From the NCBI GenBank assembly GCA_029721515.1, contig CM056565.1, positions 7,752,742 to 7,816,741 on the forward strand: DNA of 64,000 bases, written 5' to 3'. The translations under genes and the position numbers were made by a program. A model generated the notes under the pieces. It had not been told where the DNA came from. It saw nothing but the letters and a program-made list of their open reading frames with translations, and did not search any database. Positions within the stretch are counted from its first letter, which is position 1; every line of letters starts with the position of its first letter. This document shows positions 1 to 12,900 of this stretch, piece after piece. Source of the DNA: Synanceia verrucosa (lineage: Eukaryota > Chordata > Actinopteri > Perciformes > Synanceiidae).

Positions 1-1349
1 CCACCAGCGACCACTTTATATCTGGTAGAGAATCCAACGTTCCCTGAACTTTATATCTGATTTATTTTAAAATGCTATTATTGTGATTCCGAACAGCTGT
101 ACTCTCATTAAAAGGTACCTTAGACCTAGGTATTGTGGCGTAGATTTTGCGGTGCTTCCCAGCAACGACCAAATGCAACATAAAAATGTCCACAGTTGTT
201 TCAGTCTTCCTTCAGATAAAACTCAATGCATGTTATGTCTGCAAATGTGCTGTCTGCATGTCTGTTCTCATGATTACAGCAGAACAGACCCTTCTGTGAT
301 TTCTTGTAATATGATTCAGAAGAGAAGAGATTTTGAAACATCTACAACTACTAAACCTTTTCAAGATTCGTGAAAAGTATATTGGGGGCATGATAAGGGT
401 CAGAGACATCTAGTCTTTAGTATTTACTTGTGCATATAGTCATATCTGGTGATTTGAAACTCCAAAGGCATAAATTGACTGCTGGCACCACTCATTTTGA
501 TGCAGATGTTACTGCTAAAATGGCAGTGGAAACAAACAACGAAATCACATGACGCCCGGTTGCCAGGGTTGAATGACACACTGTGTCACCTCCAGTTGGA
601 GATTACATAAGTGGATATTTGGTGACTGTGGAAGCGCCTAAACTGCTCAGGAAGCCTCAATCAGCAACATGTGAACATCAGAGCAGCCACAGTGAACAAT
701 GAGGAGGATTGTTGGAGTTAGGGCTGCACGATTATGGTGAGACCACAACCTACCAAAAGGTGTTGGTTTGCGTTCGCTATTATCCTACTTTGAGTTGAGA
801 AGAACATCTGTTATTTGCACTCTTTAGAGGGGCTTTAATGACTGTAAGCAACATTCTTCTCTTCTATCTCCCTAACAAATTAAATCATAGTATTTTCCCC
901 TGCGTTTGTCTGCGATATTAAGGCGAATTGCGAGGGGGTGCATTTCACGGCAGGGATGCACAACAAGCATCACCACGGAGAACTGCAAGGGCTCAAGGGG
1001 TCTCCGTGGCTACGGAGTTGGACAACTATTACATAGTTGGAGAAGTATATTCCAGCCTGTTGAATATAAGTTGAGGCTGCTGCAGGGTGCCCTTGCTTGC
1101 TTTTAGGCAGCTTAATGAAGCCCTAACCTTTCGATGGCCCTGTGTTGGTTGGCTGACAACTGGGTTGAGGAAGTGCTTGATTTGATATAACAGAGGTCGC
1201 TTTTTATATCTTAATACGCGCATACTCAAAGCGGACGTCTGCAAGGTCCGTGCACGCAAAGTTCACATTTCACATCTGTGCGGAGTCACACAAAACGCTG
1301 CTCTGCAAACATTTTTCACATCGACCTGTATTGAATATTTTCAATGCAA
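1..1349. other. Intergenic or intronic sequence, no gene recognised
   Basis: I find no exon with recognisable protein similarity here on either strand. Open frames are short and lack gene-like neighbours. If kif4 continues off the left edge, this stretch is part of a large intron. A GGGCTGCACGATTATGG motif near 723 resembles the end of a dispersed fish DNA-transposon family, but I could not find a matching opposite end. Confidence 0.5.
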
Positions 1350-1732
1350 AAGCTGCATCGTGGGCGGCACGGTGGTGTAGTGGTTAGCACAGTCGGCTCA
1401 CAGCAAGAAGGTGCCGGGTTCGAATCCCGGGGCCTTTCTGTGTGGAGTTTGCACGTTCTCCCCGTGTCTGCGTGGGTTCTCTCCAGGTACTCCAACTTCC
1501 TCCCACCATCCAAAAACATGCAGTTAATTGGCCGTTTAATTTGACCGTAGGTGCAAATGTGAGTGTGAGTGGTTGTCTGTCTCTTGTCTGTCTCTATGTG
1601 TCCTGTGATGAACTGCAGACTTGTCCAAGGTGTACCCTGCCTTTCACCCTAAGACAGCTGGGATAGACTCCAGCCCCCCTGTGACCCTATGTGAGGTTAA
1701 GAGGTAGAAAATGGATGGATGGAAGCTGCATC
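1350..1732 (+). mobile_element. tRNA-headed SINE with 10-bp target-site duplication
   Basis: The element body is about 1360-1722. Its head carries a box A-like TGGTGTAGTGG at about 1372 and a box B-like GGTTCGAATCC at about 1417, both pol III internal promoter motifs. The tail is CAGCTGGGATAGACTCCAGC, then GACCCTATG and ATGGATGGATGG, the tail style of RTE-mobilised fish SINEs. It is flanked by AAGCTGCATC at 1350-1359 and 1723-1732, a clear 10-bp target-site duplication. The same family recurs at about 13.65-14.10 kb (minus strand) and 56.66-56.76 kb (truncated). The family name is not assigned. Confidence 0.85.
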
Positions 1733-1744
1733 ATCACTCACAGA

Positions 1745-3007
1745 TAGGCCTGTCACAGTAACAAATTTTGTTGGACAATATATTGCCCCACAACTTATTG
1801 CCAATAGACAATATTATTAGCAGCATTAAAAAAAACACACACACACACAAAATTACATTAATGTCCATGTTTACACAGGGTTATTTTCACTTCACCCGGG
1901 CTTTCGGGCAACCGTTAATGTCAGATCTTGGTATTTACCACAGTAATCTGAACGATGACATTCAGCTTTGAAATCATCTCTTTCATTATTCCTACTAGTT
2001 TCTCCTCGTTACCTGGCTCTCTACTCCTCACCAGCTCACCTGCTACAGCTGCTCTCTGTGTGTCTGCTAGTGGCCCCTCCTTCTCCCACTGAGACAAAGG
2101 TCGATTTCACACCAAACCAAGCTGACTCGATTTGCTTGGGGGGCTAAAAGTTGCAACATTATAATCTTGTATTATGCTTTGTTACATTATTTGAGGGAAT
2201 GCTACAACGTTAACGTCGCCTACCTACATACTAGTGAACGCAACCGTCACTAATGCTAACATAGTTCCTCAGGGATTGAAGCTGTGTATTTTATAACTTT
2301 GACAATATAACATGTGACAACACATCAGCACAGAGTTTAAGGGCTGTGACTGTTGGTAGTTGTGATTGATTATGTTTAAATATGTCATATTGTGAATTTA
2401 TGGGTTATGTTGTTCAGACGATTGAGCTAAGCTAGCTAACTGCTAACGGTGGTCACTTGTTTGTTTTAGATTGGCGTGTGCACTGTACTTCCTCTACACA
2501 AAATGCACTATGTATAGCGTAACTACGTCATGCACTGCATACATTTGGTCCTGTGTTTAGTCAGTGAGCTTTCACACTGCATACGAACCGCACCAGGGTT
2601 CACTTGCGAACCAAGACCCCCGTTTTCAAGCAGACCAGAGTACATTTATTTGGTCTGAACCAGGGTTCGTATGAGCTTTCACACCTGTCCAAATGAAGCG
2701 GACTATGTGACGAAATGAACTCTGGTCTGTTTAAAGCGGACCAAACAAGGGCAGCGTGAAAGCAACCCAAGAGACTTTATGACTGACAAGAGGTCTCACT
2801 CTGTTAATTCTGCTGTGGAACCAATGCACCCACGTGTTGAGAAAGATGCACAGAGTGAATCCTCTTGTTATGCAGCCTCTTTGGTAGACAGAGACTAGGA
2901 AAACAAGCGTGTGTGCACATGGCGATATATCAAGGCCGGGCCTTACCAAGGCTTTGTTTTCATTTATCGTACGATAAATTGATTTATTGATTACCTAGAC
3001 AGGCCTA
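1745..3007. mobile_element. Nonautonomous hAT-like DNA transposon, about 1.26 kb
   Basis: The ends are inverted copies of TAGGCCTGTC (1745-1754) and GACAGGCCTA (2998-3007). The flanks are CTCACAGA (1737-1744) and TTCACAGA (3008-3015), an 8-bp duplication with one mismatch. Eight-bp duplications are typical of hAT elements. No transposase-like reading frame survives inside, so it would need enzyme from elsewhere. A smaller inverted-repeat element is nested within it. Confidence 0.65.
2571..2763. mobile_element. Nested MITE-like inverted-repeat element
   Basis: It starts GCTTTCACACTGC and ends GCAGCGTGAAAGC, 13-bp terminal inverted repeats with one mismatch. The interior repeats the motifs GAACC, CAGGGTTC and GACCAGAGT in both orientations, giving a folded, self-complementary structure. 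I see no convincing target-site duplication, so the boundaries are approximate. It has no coding capacity. Confidence 0.5.
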
Positions 3008-3542
3008 TTCACAGACAGAGTGCCTCGTTGTGGACCAACTACTGAGGACAATCAACTGGTCTGTTAGAAGTCTGCAGCGACTCAGAGGCTCCATAGCCTC
3101 CACTGAGACTAGATGCAGAAGAAGAAAGTCTGGTTGTTTCTGCTTCCTATCACTACCAGATCAACTAACCATTTGTGCCAGTAAAATGCACAAAATGTGT
3201 TGTCGGAGACATACAGAGTCATTTTGCGCTGCAGATGGGCTAATTGCTTAAAATTTGTAATCAGATTAATAACGATGATGGATTAATCCGTGTTAACGCA
3301 CTAATTTCGACAGCCCTATTTGAAACATCTAATTTGTTTTCCTGCTTATTGTTATTTTATTAAAAGTTAATAGAAGAAAATCTTCTTCCACCCCCTGACA
3401 TTCACTCATTCATTCATCACACCTGTAGGATCTGATTGAAGTTCCTCTCACAAATACAACAAATCTCTAGTCTCTAATTAAACATCTGATATTTGACTTA
3501 TTGATAATTACTGAGTCAAAAATGGCTCTCAAATCCTCTCAC
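3008..3542. other. Repeat end fragment and unannotated sequence
   Basis: The segment ending GTTAACGCACTAATTTCGAC then AGCCCT at about 3290-3319 looks like the terminus of a dispersed hAT-type fish repeat running leftward. Its partner end is not found. The next kif4 exon, which should follow the exon ending at 3543, is not visible here or anywhere to the left in the window. Confidence 0.3.
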
Positions 3543-6500
3543 CAGGTGCTCTGTTTGCATCGGCTCCAGCTGGGTGTCGTTCTGACACATTTTCTTCACA
3601 TAAGTCTCCTTCAAGTTCAACAAGTTGTTCAGTTCGATCAGTTCCTTGGAGAGCTGGGCCTGCCGCAGTGCATGATGGGTTGTAAAGCCCTCCGGGCAGT
3701 CCTTGCCAGCAAGGCCAGTGGTGTCCTATTTAATGTGTTAGAAATATAGTCAGGGCTGTGAAGACAGACTTGCTATTCAGTGAGTGTGGAAGAAAAGAAC
3801 ATAGATTTGATTAAAAAAATATTTAAATACTGAAAACAGTAATCAGTATGTGTGCCAACTATGTACATTCAGTGTCAAGGGAAGAAGAACACTGCAGAAT
3901 TCTTAATTTTGTAAAAGTACCTTTGATATTAACACTTAAATGTAAACATGAAGAGAACCAAAGTGTCAACTTACTGAGGAGGAGTCATCATTTTTACTGT
4001 TGTTCCCAGACACTTCAGCTCCCTCCTGTCCTGCTGCCATAGCATCGATGGAGGCGGCGATACCAGCACTCTCATTCTTACAAAAAAAAACATTCAAGCA
4101 TGAAATTCATTATTATAAACATCCAATCAGCCCTGCAGTTTACTTTTTTCCTACCTGCTGCAAAAAAAACAAAACATTTGCACCATAACCTTAACTGTTA
4201 CAATAATTGGTTTTGGCTAGATTTCATCATTACCACACACTGCTATGTTTTCATGGATCATAATGTGACTTGGCTACCTTAAGCTGTAAGATGACGTCTT
4301 GCAGGCTCCTCATCACCTCTATGTTCTCCTTCAACTCCTGGTCCTCCAGAGTCTCCAATATTTTCTCAAGATCTACTGTACACCTGAAATAAATAAATAT
4401 AAATAAATTTTGTGGCTGAATAGCTGAAATCACAAACTTTCAACTAGATCCGCCCTGAAGCTCTCCTCCTTTGTAAACTCACGCTGCATGGTCCCTCAGT
4501 TGCTCCATTCTGCTTTGCAGTTTCTCATTGGCAAGCTCTGTCTACAAAATAAAGCAAACACACTGCGATAAACATGATGAATGACAAAGTAAAATGGCAA
4601 AATGTCATGGACAGGACATCAGCTTTGAATGGTATCTTTGTAGGAAGGATTAGTGAATGTTGTGGCGCTGTTGCTCACCATAATGATCTTCTCAAACATG
4701 AGGGCAGTCTGTCCAGCTGCCTCACTCAGCTCTCTGCTCAGTTTATCGTTCTCATCCTGCAAAGCTCGATTCCTTTCCAACAGCTGAGTCACCTTCTCTG
4801 TTGACTCTGGCCTGTAACAGAGAGACTGTTATGTCCTTTTGTTATGGGCAACACCTACTCTAGGTGCTGTTATCCCACATTGATTTTCTTTTGGGAAAAT
4901 GTAGATCTTACCCAGAGAGCACCGGGGCGACTCCTCCACGGGCATGAAGTAGCATCACCTGCAGCTCCTGGACCTAAAATAAGTCAACGATATTTGGGCC
5001 ATTTATTAGATTTTAAACAGAAGTGATTATGTTCATCACATGCCCCTGATTTCTGTACCTGTTGTTTCAAACGGTTCATTTCTGCAGCTCTGGGGTCAAC
5101 ATTGACAATAGGTTTGTTTTTAATCTTGCGAGCTCTGTCGGCATATCGCAGCGTGTTGATGGTCTCCTCCATGTTCGAGTCTGCAGGACTGATGCACGCA
5201 ATCATCAAAGTGTGGCTGTTGCCTCCCAAAGAATCTGGCAATGACAAACAAAAGGGCTTAGTAAAATCAGTCCGCAGTCAAATATACCCTTGCACTGTTG
5301 GTGCTTTGAACATTTGCCTGTTTTGATGTGTATTGACCACTAATGCTGTGCATAGCAACACTACACATCTCCAGCAATACCATCGAGAGCAAAGCAAAAT
5401 GAAAAAGAGAAGCAGCCCATTGTTTGAAGGTCCTCAAAGTAAGGGTGGTATATCTGAGGCTAATGACCACTTAGTTACTTTGAACATGTAAAACAAGGCT
5501 TACCTTGTAGCAGGCGGGTGAGCTTGGAGTCTCTGTAAGGAACAAAGCTATTTTTTTTGCTTTCATCCCCCAAGGCACTGATCACATTACCCAATGACAA
5601 AAGGCCACGATTGATGCTGATGCCTGAACATGAAAATGAACATCATAAAAACATAAATATTGCCAAAGAGCACTCAATACAAACACACAATGCAGAAATA
5701 TCCTAGAGTACTACATAATATTGGGAGAGCCAATTGAGAGTTGATGACTTTCAACGGAGTAAAATGAAAGAAATATTCAGCTTACCTTCCTTTAATCGAT
5801 CTCCCTCAGCTTTGGTTTTCTTTTGCCTTTCTGAACCAGCCAAATCCACAAGGTGCAGTTTTGAAACAACAGAATCAACTCTGCAACAAGAGATTACGCA
5901 AATATTCAATTAAGATGTTGTTTTCTAAATGTTGCTCTGTATGTCATGCACTGTGGACTTGACACACTAACCTAATTAATGGGCAATATCATATGGTATC
6001 TTTATGAAAAACAGCAGTACAAACACAAAAATTAAGTCAAATCAGCTCCTTCCTCTTCACTATCTAGAGGATGAGGACAGATAACTTATTATAAAGCTGG
6101 TTCTAGTAAATTCAAAACTAATAACATAACTAAGAACACCTTATACAGAATAATTCACAGACTACAGTATGATTTACAGATAATGCAGATCTATACACCT
6201 TTGCCTACTGGCAAAGGCATCCTGGGATTTTGCGTGGACACTTTATAATGTTAAATATGTATGAAATTTATTTAAATTAATCATAAAATGGCCCTTATAT
6301 GTCACCAGACATTAAGAAATCATGTTGATTTCAAATACTTATGTCACTGACAACAGTAGTCCAGCCAGGATATTCTCATTTAAAAAGCCAAGTTGTAGCC
6401 CTCAACTGATGTTTATGTTATTATGTTGTGTTTTAGTCTGATGCACCACCCTCCACCTATCTCCCAGTCACCCAATCAAGTCAGTAGTGTCAGCATCTGG

Positions 6501-8935
6501 GTTGCCAGCTCTGCTCTAGTTACCACAGCTGCAGCTACGAATGTTTTGGATAAATAATGTCTAAAGTTACAAAACCTAAAAGACCTTTGCAAATGCCTTT
6601 GAAAGATGGAGACGGCTGAAAGTGGACGGGCAGCAGCACTCCTCACCTCATACCCCCGTCCACCACCCGGGAGCTCCGCTCACTTTAACCCATCCCTCCA
6701 CAGCTCTCCTCTGGCACATTTCACTCCTTCTAAGTGTCCATGGTGATGCCCAAGGTGGCTGCTTTTCACACCCGGTGCTACCCGTCGACCTTGACTGGGA
6801 AGCAGCACTCCTGATAGGCCATTATCCCTGCGGACCCCCGCCACCACATGCCTGAGCTCTGCTCACTTTACCCCGTCCCTCCACAGCTCTCCCCCACCCC
6901 ATTTCGCTCCTTATAAGTGTCCATGGTGATGCCCAAGGTGGCTGCTTTTCATTCACTGTAACACTTTCTGTTCCTGTTGAATCCTGCAGCTGAGCTGGCA
7001 ACCTCTAGTCAGGGGAGAGGGAGAGGGGAGACACTACTCTACAGTAATTTGAAAGTGATTGCAGTACCAGTTTTGGCCACCATCCTACATACAGTTCCTT
7101 TAAGATAGGGCATCACTTTCTGCTTCTTTCAACACTTACCATACACTAAACATAAAGTACATGTTAGCAGCTGATCAACCTGAAGCATATATTCATACAA
7201 ATACAATGCACAATAAGGCAGTTTTAATAAGGACCTTAATAACCTTTATATGTTACACAACACCATCAATTATGTGCATGTCACTGTTAAAGCTTCACTA
7301 TATGCAAAGGCTAAAGACACCAGACTGACTTGTCTGTCCCTCGGCGCTGCTCCAGTGTGATGGTGAAGATGGCATGTGAGCGTGAGGAAGCAGCATTCAT
7401 TGCTGTAGAACCCACGGTGCGAGCAGCATTTCCAACCTCCAGACAAGCCACCATCTCATGGGCAGAGAACACCTGCTTCTCAGTTAAACCCACGATCTAG
7501 ACAAGAAGATAGAGAATCATATTTTCAATAAAAAGGAAAACCCTATACACACTATATTATATTTAAAGACGTACAGATTAAAAAGTTGTCAACAAGGTGC
7601 AGAATGACATTTATTTTTGCATCTATTCCAAGCCTGCAATGATAAATGTGTTCTTTCTTGTGTCGGTCACTCACCTTAATGCCTTCTTTAGGATCTTCCC
7701 TAATGCTGAGGCTAGGTTTATCTTTGGATGCACACAGCAAGTCCAGTATGTCTTCATTATAGATCTACAGTCATAAAGGGAAAAAGACCCGTGTGCAATG
7801 AAATCACATTTCCTTGTGACACAGTAAAATTCTAAATTCAAAACTTCAAAACAGGGTAAATAAAATGTCCACCAACCTCCAGGTATGATACTGCCAGACA
7901 GTATTCACAGTCTGTCCTCTTTTCCCTTTCCTCAAAGATCATCCTGATAACTCTTGGAATAACTCCCACTGAAGGATCATTTTCTTGAGCTGATGTGTAT
8001 GTTCCTCCCATGGAGAAGGTCTTCCCTGATCCTGTCTGTCCGTAGGCAAGGACTGTGGCATGGTAGCCTATAAAAGAGGACAATTCAGTGAGGATGCAAA
8101 ATGATTATTAAAAACAAAACAAGGAGAAAAAAGATGAGTAATATGCATCTGACTTCTGATCTTTAGAAATATTTAACATCTTAAATGCAGAAGATCATGA
8201 CCACTGATGGCAGACGATCATGACCACTGACAGGTGAAGTGAATAACACTGATCGTCTCTTCATCATGGCTCCTGGGATATAAAAGGCATCAAATGAACG
8301 AAATGAATGATGGAATTTGACTACTGCATTTAACCCACCCCTTAGGCTTAGCCTTTTAGGAGCAGAGGGCTGTCAAAGCACCTGTAGACCTACAGCCGAC
8401 TCCCCAAACTTTCAGTTGTGTGCCAATAGCCTTTACAGTATTCCTATGTTTCACAACTGCACTGTTGCCTCCCAGGAGGGGGTAAAAAGAAAAAGACAAT
8501 ATTCTCACATATTCAAGAAATTAATATGTTAAATATATAGCTATGTACCTTTGAAAAGCCCACACATTAATGGGGACACAGACGAATTGAAGACCTCTTC
8601 TTGTTCAGCGGTGGGATCGAACACATAATCATAAGTGAACGCTTTTTCTGCACCAACAATGACCTGAAAATAAACAACAATTTAGCTGGTTTTGCACACT
8701 GTGTATATATTCTAATGGACACTGTAGGAGTATAATGTATGTGGTACAAAGCTTGACTGTTAAACTGACAGAAAAAAATAAGTATTTTGTTATTTTGTTG
8801 TTGAGCGCACACCTGAGGCTCTCCAGGCACAAAAGTGAGACAGCACTGGCATCCTTCGTTGATTTCTTTTGGCACCAATGGGCGGCTTCGCAAGGCCACC
8901 CGCACTGGGATCACCTTATCATCCTCATTCATCAT
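3543..8935 (-). CDS. kif4: Chromosome-associated kinesin KIF4, 5' part (14 exons, partial)
   Basis: Plus-end-directed chromokinesin; in vertebrates KIF4 binds chromatin and condensin and organises the anaphase midzone with PRC1. Coding exons, 5' to 3' on the minus strand: 8935-8813, 8663-8549, 8067-7877, 7764-7675, 7496-7330, 5880-5786, 5623-5504, 5234-5059, 4973-4912, 4811-4679, 4541-4483, 4383-4278, 4076-3975, 3725-3543. All junctions are GT-AG and in phase, giving 574 codons without a stop. Landmarks are the start MMNEDDKVIPVRVALR, P-loop GQTGSGKT (89-96), switch I SSRSHA (210-215), switch II DLAGSE (241-246) and YRDSKLTRLLQ (290-300). A coiled coil begins near residue 345. The frame was set by close similarity to human KIF4A. 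The vertebrate protein is about twice this length; the remaining coiled coil and cysteine-rich tail lie outside the window. Two consecutive ATGs make the exact first residue ambiguous by one codon. Confidence 0.93.
6632..6955. repeat. Diverged two-copy tandem duplication in a kif4 intron
   Basis: Two copies follow each other: about 6632-6770 and 6801-6953. Both run from AGCAGCACTCCT through CCTCCACAGCTCTCC to AGTGTCCATGGTGATGCCCA and GGTGGCTGCTTTTCA. The offset is about 169 bp at the start and 183 bp at the end, so an indel of about 14 bp separates them. It lies in the intron between the exons encoding switch I and switch II. No coding role is apparent. Confidence 0.75.
8190..8310 (+). mobile_element. 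Tc1-like transposon end fragment
   Basis: The block ATGACCACTGACAGGTGAAG followed by TGAATAACACTGATCGTCTC and TTCATCATGG matches, in inverted orientation, the terminal region of the Tc1-like fragment at about 36.95-37.32 kb, including the shared GGCATCAAATGAAC. ATCATGACCACTGA occurs twice about 24 bp apart at its left edge. It sits in the kif4 intron before the P-loop exon. Confidence 0.6.
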
Positions 8936-9742
8936 GATGTAAGACTAAATTTAAAAAAAAAAAAAAGAAAAAAAAGAAAAAAAGAAGAAGTTTTCATAAT
9001 GAATACAAGCAATAACAGTCCAGTCATGTGGCAAGATGACACTGAAAAGAATGATTTTCATAGAGGACAGTGTTAACACTGACTGCAATGGCAGATGCAG
9101 TGACTCCCATCTTCAAGATAAGGGGGTGTTTGTTTAGTGCTCACATGAACGACCACACATCATGTGAATGTGCTGCATGAACACTGGAGGAGGATTTGGT
9201 TACTAAAGGATCTACATAACACTTGTTTGTGCTGATTTTTATTAACACTACACACTTGGACACACTGTCTCCACCATTAATAACATCAAACTGTACAGTT
9301 AATTTACTGTCACTTAACATATCTGTGTTTGAGACAACACGTCCAAGTCTGCTCTGAGTCCTCATATCTCAGTGCATACACCATGGCTGTTGTCATGGTG
9401 TCCAAGGAGCTGGTCCATTATTCACCATCTATGTCACTTTTTCAGAAAGATCAAAATCGATTTGTGTAATAAGCAAGCACTGTTATGGAATTACATTTCA
9501 ACTTCAACTTATGTATTTTCAGGATGTATAAGCCAGTTATATGCACTAGTAAAGCACTGACAATCAAACTACCAAAGTTATGGTAAAGGTCGATAAAGTT
9601 ATCTTTTACTGGACTGAAACCCAGTCGACAGGTGATAACTAACAATGTTAAAGCTGGTTTCAGTACCGTTAAAAGCAGTTAATGAGCTAACAAACTAGCG
9701 AGCGCTGTCCTTAGTTATTAGTAAAATGTTGGCTTAACTTAC

Positions 9743-9885
9743 CTTCCCGAGTTCCCAGTTCCAATGCCAACTTTTAACTATAACAAAAACGGCATTCAGC
9801 GGCTCTGGTTATAATGGTTCGTAGTATTATAAACCAGTCGTGTCCTTGTCGCCGCTAACTTACTTGGTTGATAGTGTCGATAGCT
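9743..9885 (-). other. kif4: Noncoding first exon of kif4 (5' UTR)
   Basis: On the minus strand, GGGAAG followed by GTAAGTTAAG gives a strong splice donor at 9743/9742. The acceptor is TTTAG at 8945-8949, joining a nine-base leader just before the first ATG at 8935. The upstream limit of the exon (transcription start) is estimated, not seen. Confidence 0.55.
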
Positions 9886-9990
9886 CATGTAGCATCTGAG
9901 CTAAGTGTTGTGGCAAAAGACTGCCCGCCACTTTCAAACCAAGCCCCGCCTCCTCTTTATTCTTCTGCTGCTTCTTCTTCTTCTTTGGTT
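9886..9990 (-). promoter_or_regulatory. Probable kif4 promoter
   Basis: The sequence directly upstream of the inferred first exon is G+C-richer than its surroundings, with no obvious TATA box. A TTCTTCTTCTTC tract immediately beyond, at about 9970, belongs to a dispersed fish repeat. The promoter call rests on position alone. Confidence 0.35.
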
Positions 9991-12900
9991 CCGGCAGGCT
10001 AGACGCATCTAAGGCGTATTGCTGCCCTCTGTTGTTTCCATGTGGTTTCTGTTGGCGCAAAATCATACTCTTGTAATTTTTGTTGAAGTCAGAAATCAAT
10101 CAAGAGTAACATAAAACCACTAAAACACATTTAATTGTTAAGGAATTACCTTAACCAACTATAATTTTATATCTCAGCCAAATAATAATTTGCTTTACTG
10201 TTCTTTGTAAAATGGTAAAGAAAAACATGTACAGTATAGCGACGGTAGCCCTAATTATATTTTAGCATTAAGGATTTTATTTTGATTAAAGAGCTTGCCT
10301 ATACTAGTGGATTTATTTTATTTATTTTTTTTTGGTAATCAGTACTACTGTTAATTTAGGGTAGTGGGGGCAAACACCTTAAACTGGGTGGTGACCTAAA
10401 AAATGGTCATGCAGTGTATATAAAATATGCAGTACAAATGAAAAATTAAAAAATGTACTTATTAGTTATTCATATCATCTCCCTCTTTGCTGTTATCAAA
10501 GTGATAAGGATTGCCAATTTTCTTCCATGGTACTTTTTTTGGTGCTTTCAGAAAACTGGATGTATTAGAAAGAGTGGGTGGCAAACTCATCAAGACTGAG
10601 GTTAAAAAACTTATTTTTTTACAATGTAACTCATGAAATAATCTAGTCTTAAAATAATTGACATTCAAATGAGATCATGTCTTAATGATCCTTTCATGAG
10701 CTGACTTGCTATATTTGTGTGGCTGCAAGAGTGATAAGATTTTAATGCATTCTATAGTATTGATCAAGCGGACCAAATGAATAAACAAATGGATTTCTGT
10801 TGATTGTTTTGTGCATAAAGACCAAGCTTGCAAGGTTTAAGCAACCTCATGCTGACTTCAAAGCTCAGTCACCAGTGTACAACAGAATGAAAGCATGAGA
10901 ATCATTGTTGTTAGCTGACGGTGAGAACATCGTCTACCCCTCAATTTCAGTAACAAATATAACAAAACAACCAAAATAAGGGTGTGAGGTAGAGTGAAGA
11001 GAGCACACCTAAAAACCATGCTGCCCTGGCAACAGCATGCGACTCAGTAATTGTGTAAGAACGATGTGTCATGTTAAAAAATAAATAAGATCAGGACAGA
11101 TTCTTTTCTTTTCTCTGCAAATGGAGGAGGGTGATACAGCTGACATGACATCCCTCTTGATGAGATGAGTTTTCAGCCCCATGATGGAAAATGGTGAGTG
11201 ACGCCATTCTGGCTGGAAGAGAAAGGTCATTACACTGGGAGCCAGAGGGGAAAACATATGAGTCCAGATAAAGTGATGAGGTTTCTGCCGGGGACAGGGA
11301 GAGTTAAGCAGGCAATACGGTGCCAGAAGTCAGATGCATATACATTACATAATTTTACATTTCGTTGCGTTAATATTTCCAGACATTCCAACAAAAGATG
11401 GTTTTCATGACACTGTGTCACCAAAATGGTTCTTCATCCACATTTTTGTCCATATCCACACCAGAAGATTTTTTGAATGTATTCGATAAGCGAGCGTCAC
11501 AGTGCCGCTACATTTAGACCCTATATGCAATCCATGACCTTTATCAACCTTGTGACCGCTGGGAACTGCAACACCGACAGAGCTTATCCTCTCCAACACA
11601 GATGTCTGACTCAGCCTCCACCCCTCCTGTGACAGATGCTGTTACTGACCTCACATACAAACAATGAAATCACATTTTCATCGTATGAATGGAGTGAAAG
11701 TGACATGGTGACATGTCATGTTGCAAAATGTCTTTGGTTGCTGCAGGTTGCTGGCTGACTTTTATATCCATCATATTGATTATTTATGATATAATACTGA
11801 GCAGTTGAAACCACACAGGTAATAACAATAATAATAATAATAATAATAATAATACACAAATGGATTCAGGGGGGTTTGAAACTGCAGTGGGTGGAGAAAT
11901 GTTGTGCCAAAATGACATTGATATTGATATAGCTTTATATGCAAAAGGGAATATCATCAATTGAATATCATACCTTTTTTTGTTTTATTTTATTTTATTT
12001 TTAGAATTTTCTGACTTTTTGAAGCAGTAGTGACATTTTATCAAGTGGTCTGTACATTTGAATTTGAAGTATTGCTCACTTTATGTCCTCCGTCAGCTAC
12101 TTAACTCAGAGTCTTAGAGGCGAGTGAGTCCTGCTGCTTTACACGGTAATTTCACCACCAGGCCAGAAACAACATGCCAGATTGTCTCTGCACCCAAGAA
12201 TAGAACAGAGCGAATGAATGGAACAAACCAGTCTGTTGTCTCCCATATATATCCATTAAAAATGATCGTGCATGTGCATTATATGTTTTTTCTTCAGTGG
12301 GAAGACGCAGACAATAAGGCTCTAAGGGTTAGCATGTATTTGGGTTCATAAAGCCACCTTGACCTTGAACAGCAGCATCTACTCTAATGCTGGAGCTGGA
12401 ATGGGAGGAAATGCAGCCCACTTCCCTGTATCCTGTTAGTTTCCAAAGATAATCTGCACTGGGTAGATCACATTGTAGTCATCCATGCTTAAAATCCAAC
12501 GGCTGCATGAAGAGGATACGCTCTGCTCAGCTGCACTAAGCCATGTGCACATACCAGCTTCACACTGCTGCTAATGTTCAATGGGGGTTCCCATAGAAAC
12601 TACAATAGATAAGACAACAGAGTCTGTTGAGTTAATTAATTAGAGTGAAACAGAGCATTTTACTCTGTAACTCACTGACATAAAGTCAAATGCAAGTGTA
12701 TGCAAGTATACTTGGCAATACAAAGTTCTTCTTGATTCTTGACATATTAACAGGAAGTCATCCCCATCAGAGCTGATTAATCAGTGCTGAATGACAATAA
12801 GGCTGTTATTTGGAACTGTATCATAAATACAGGACAGTTTCCACATTACCCTGTTGACTTACAATCTATTGAAACCTCTGCAATTACAAAAGAAATTAAA

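Noticed and set aside
1360..1440. A tRNA gene
   Set aside because: Box A- and box B-like motifs are present, but no cloverleaf with matching acceptor arms follows. The sequence continues into a SINE body with a target-site duplication.
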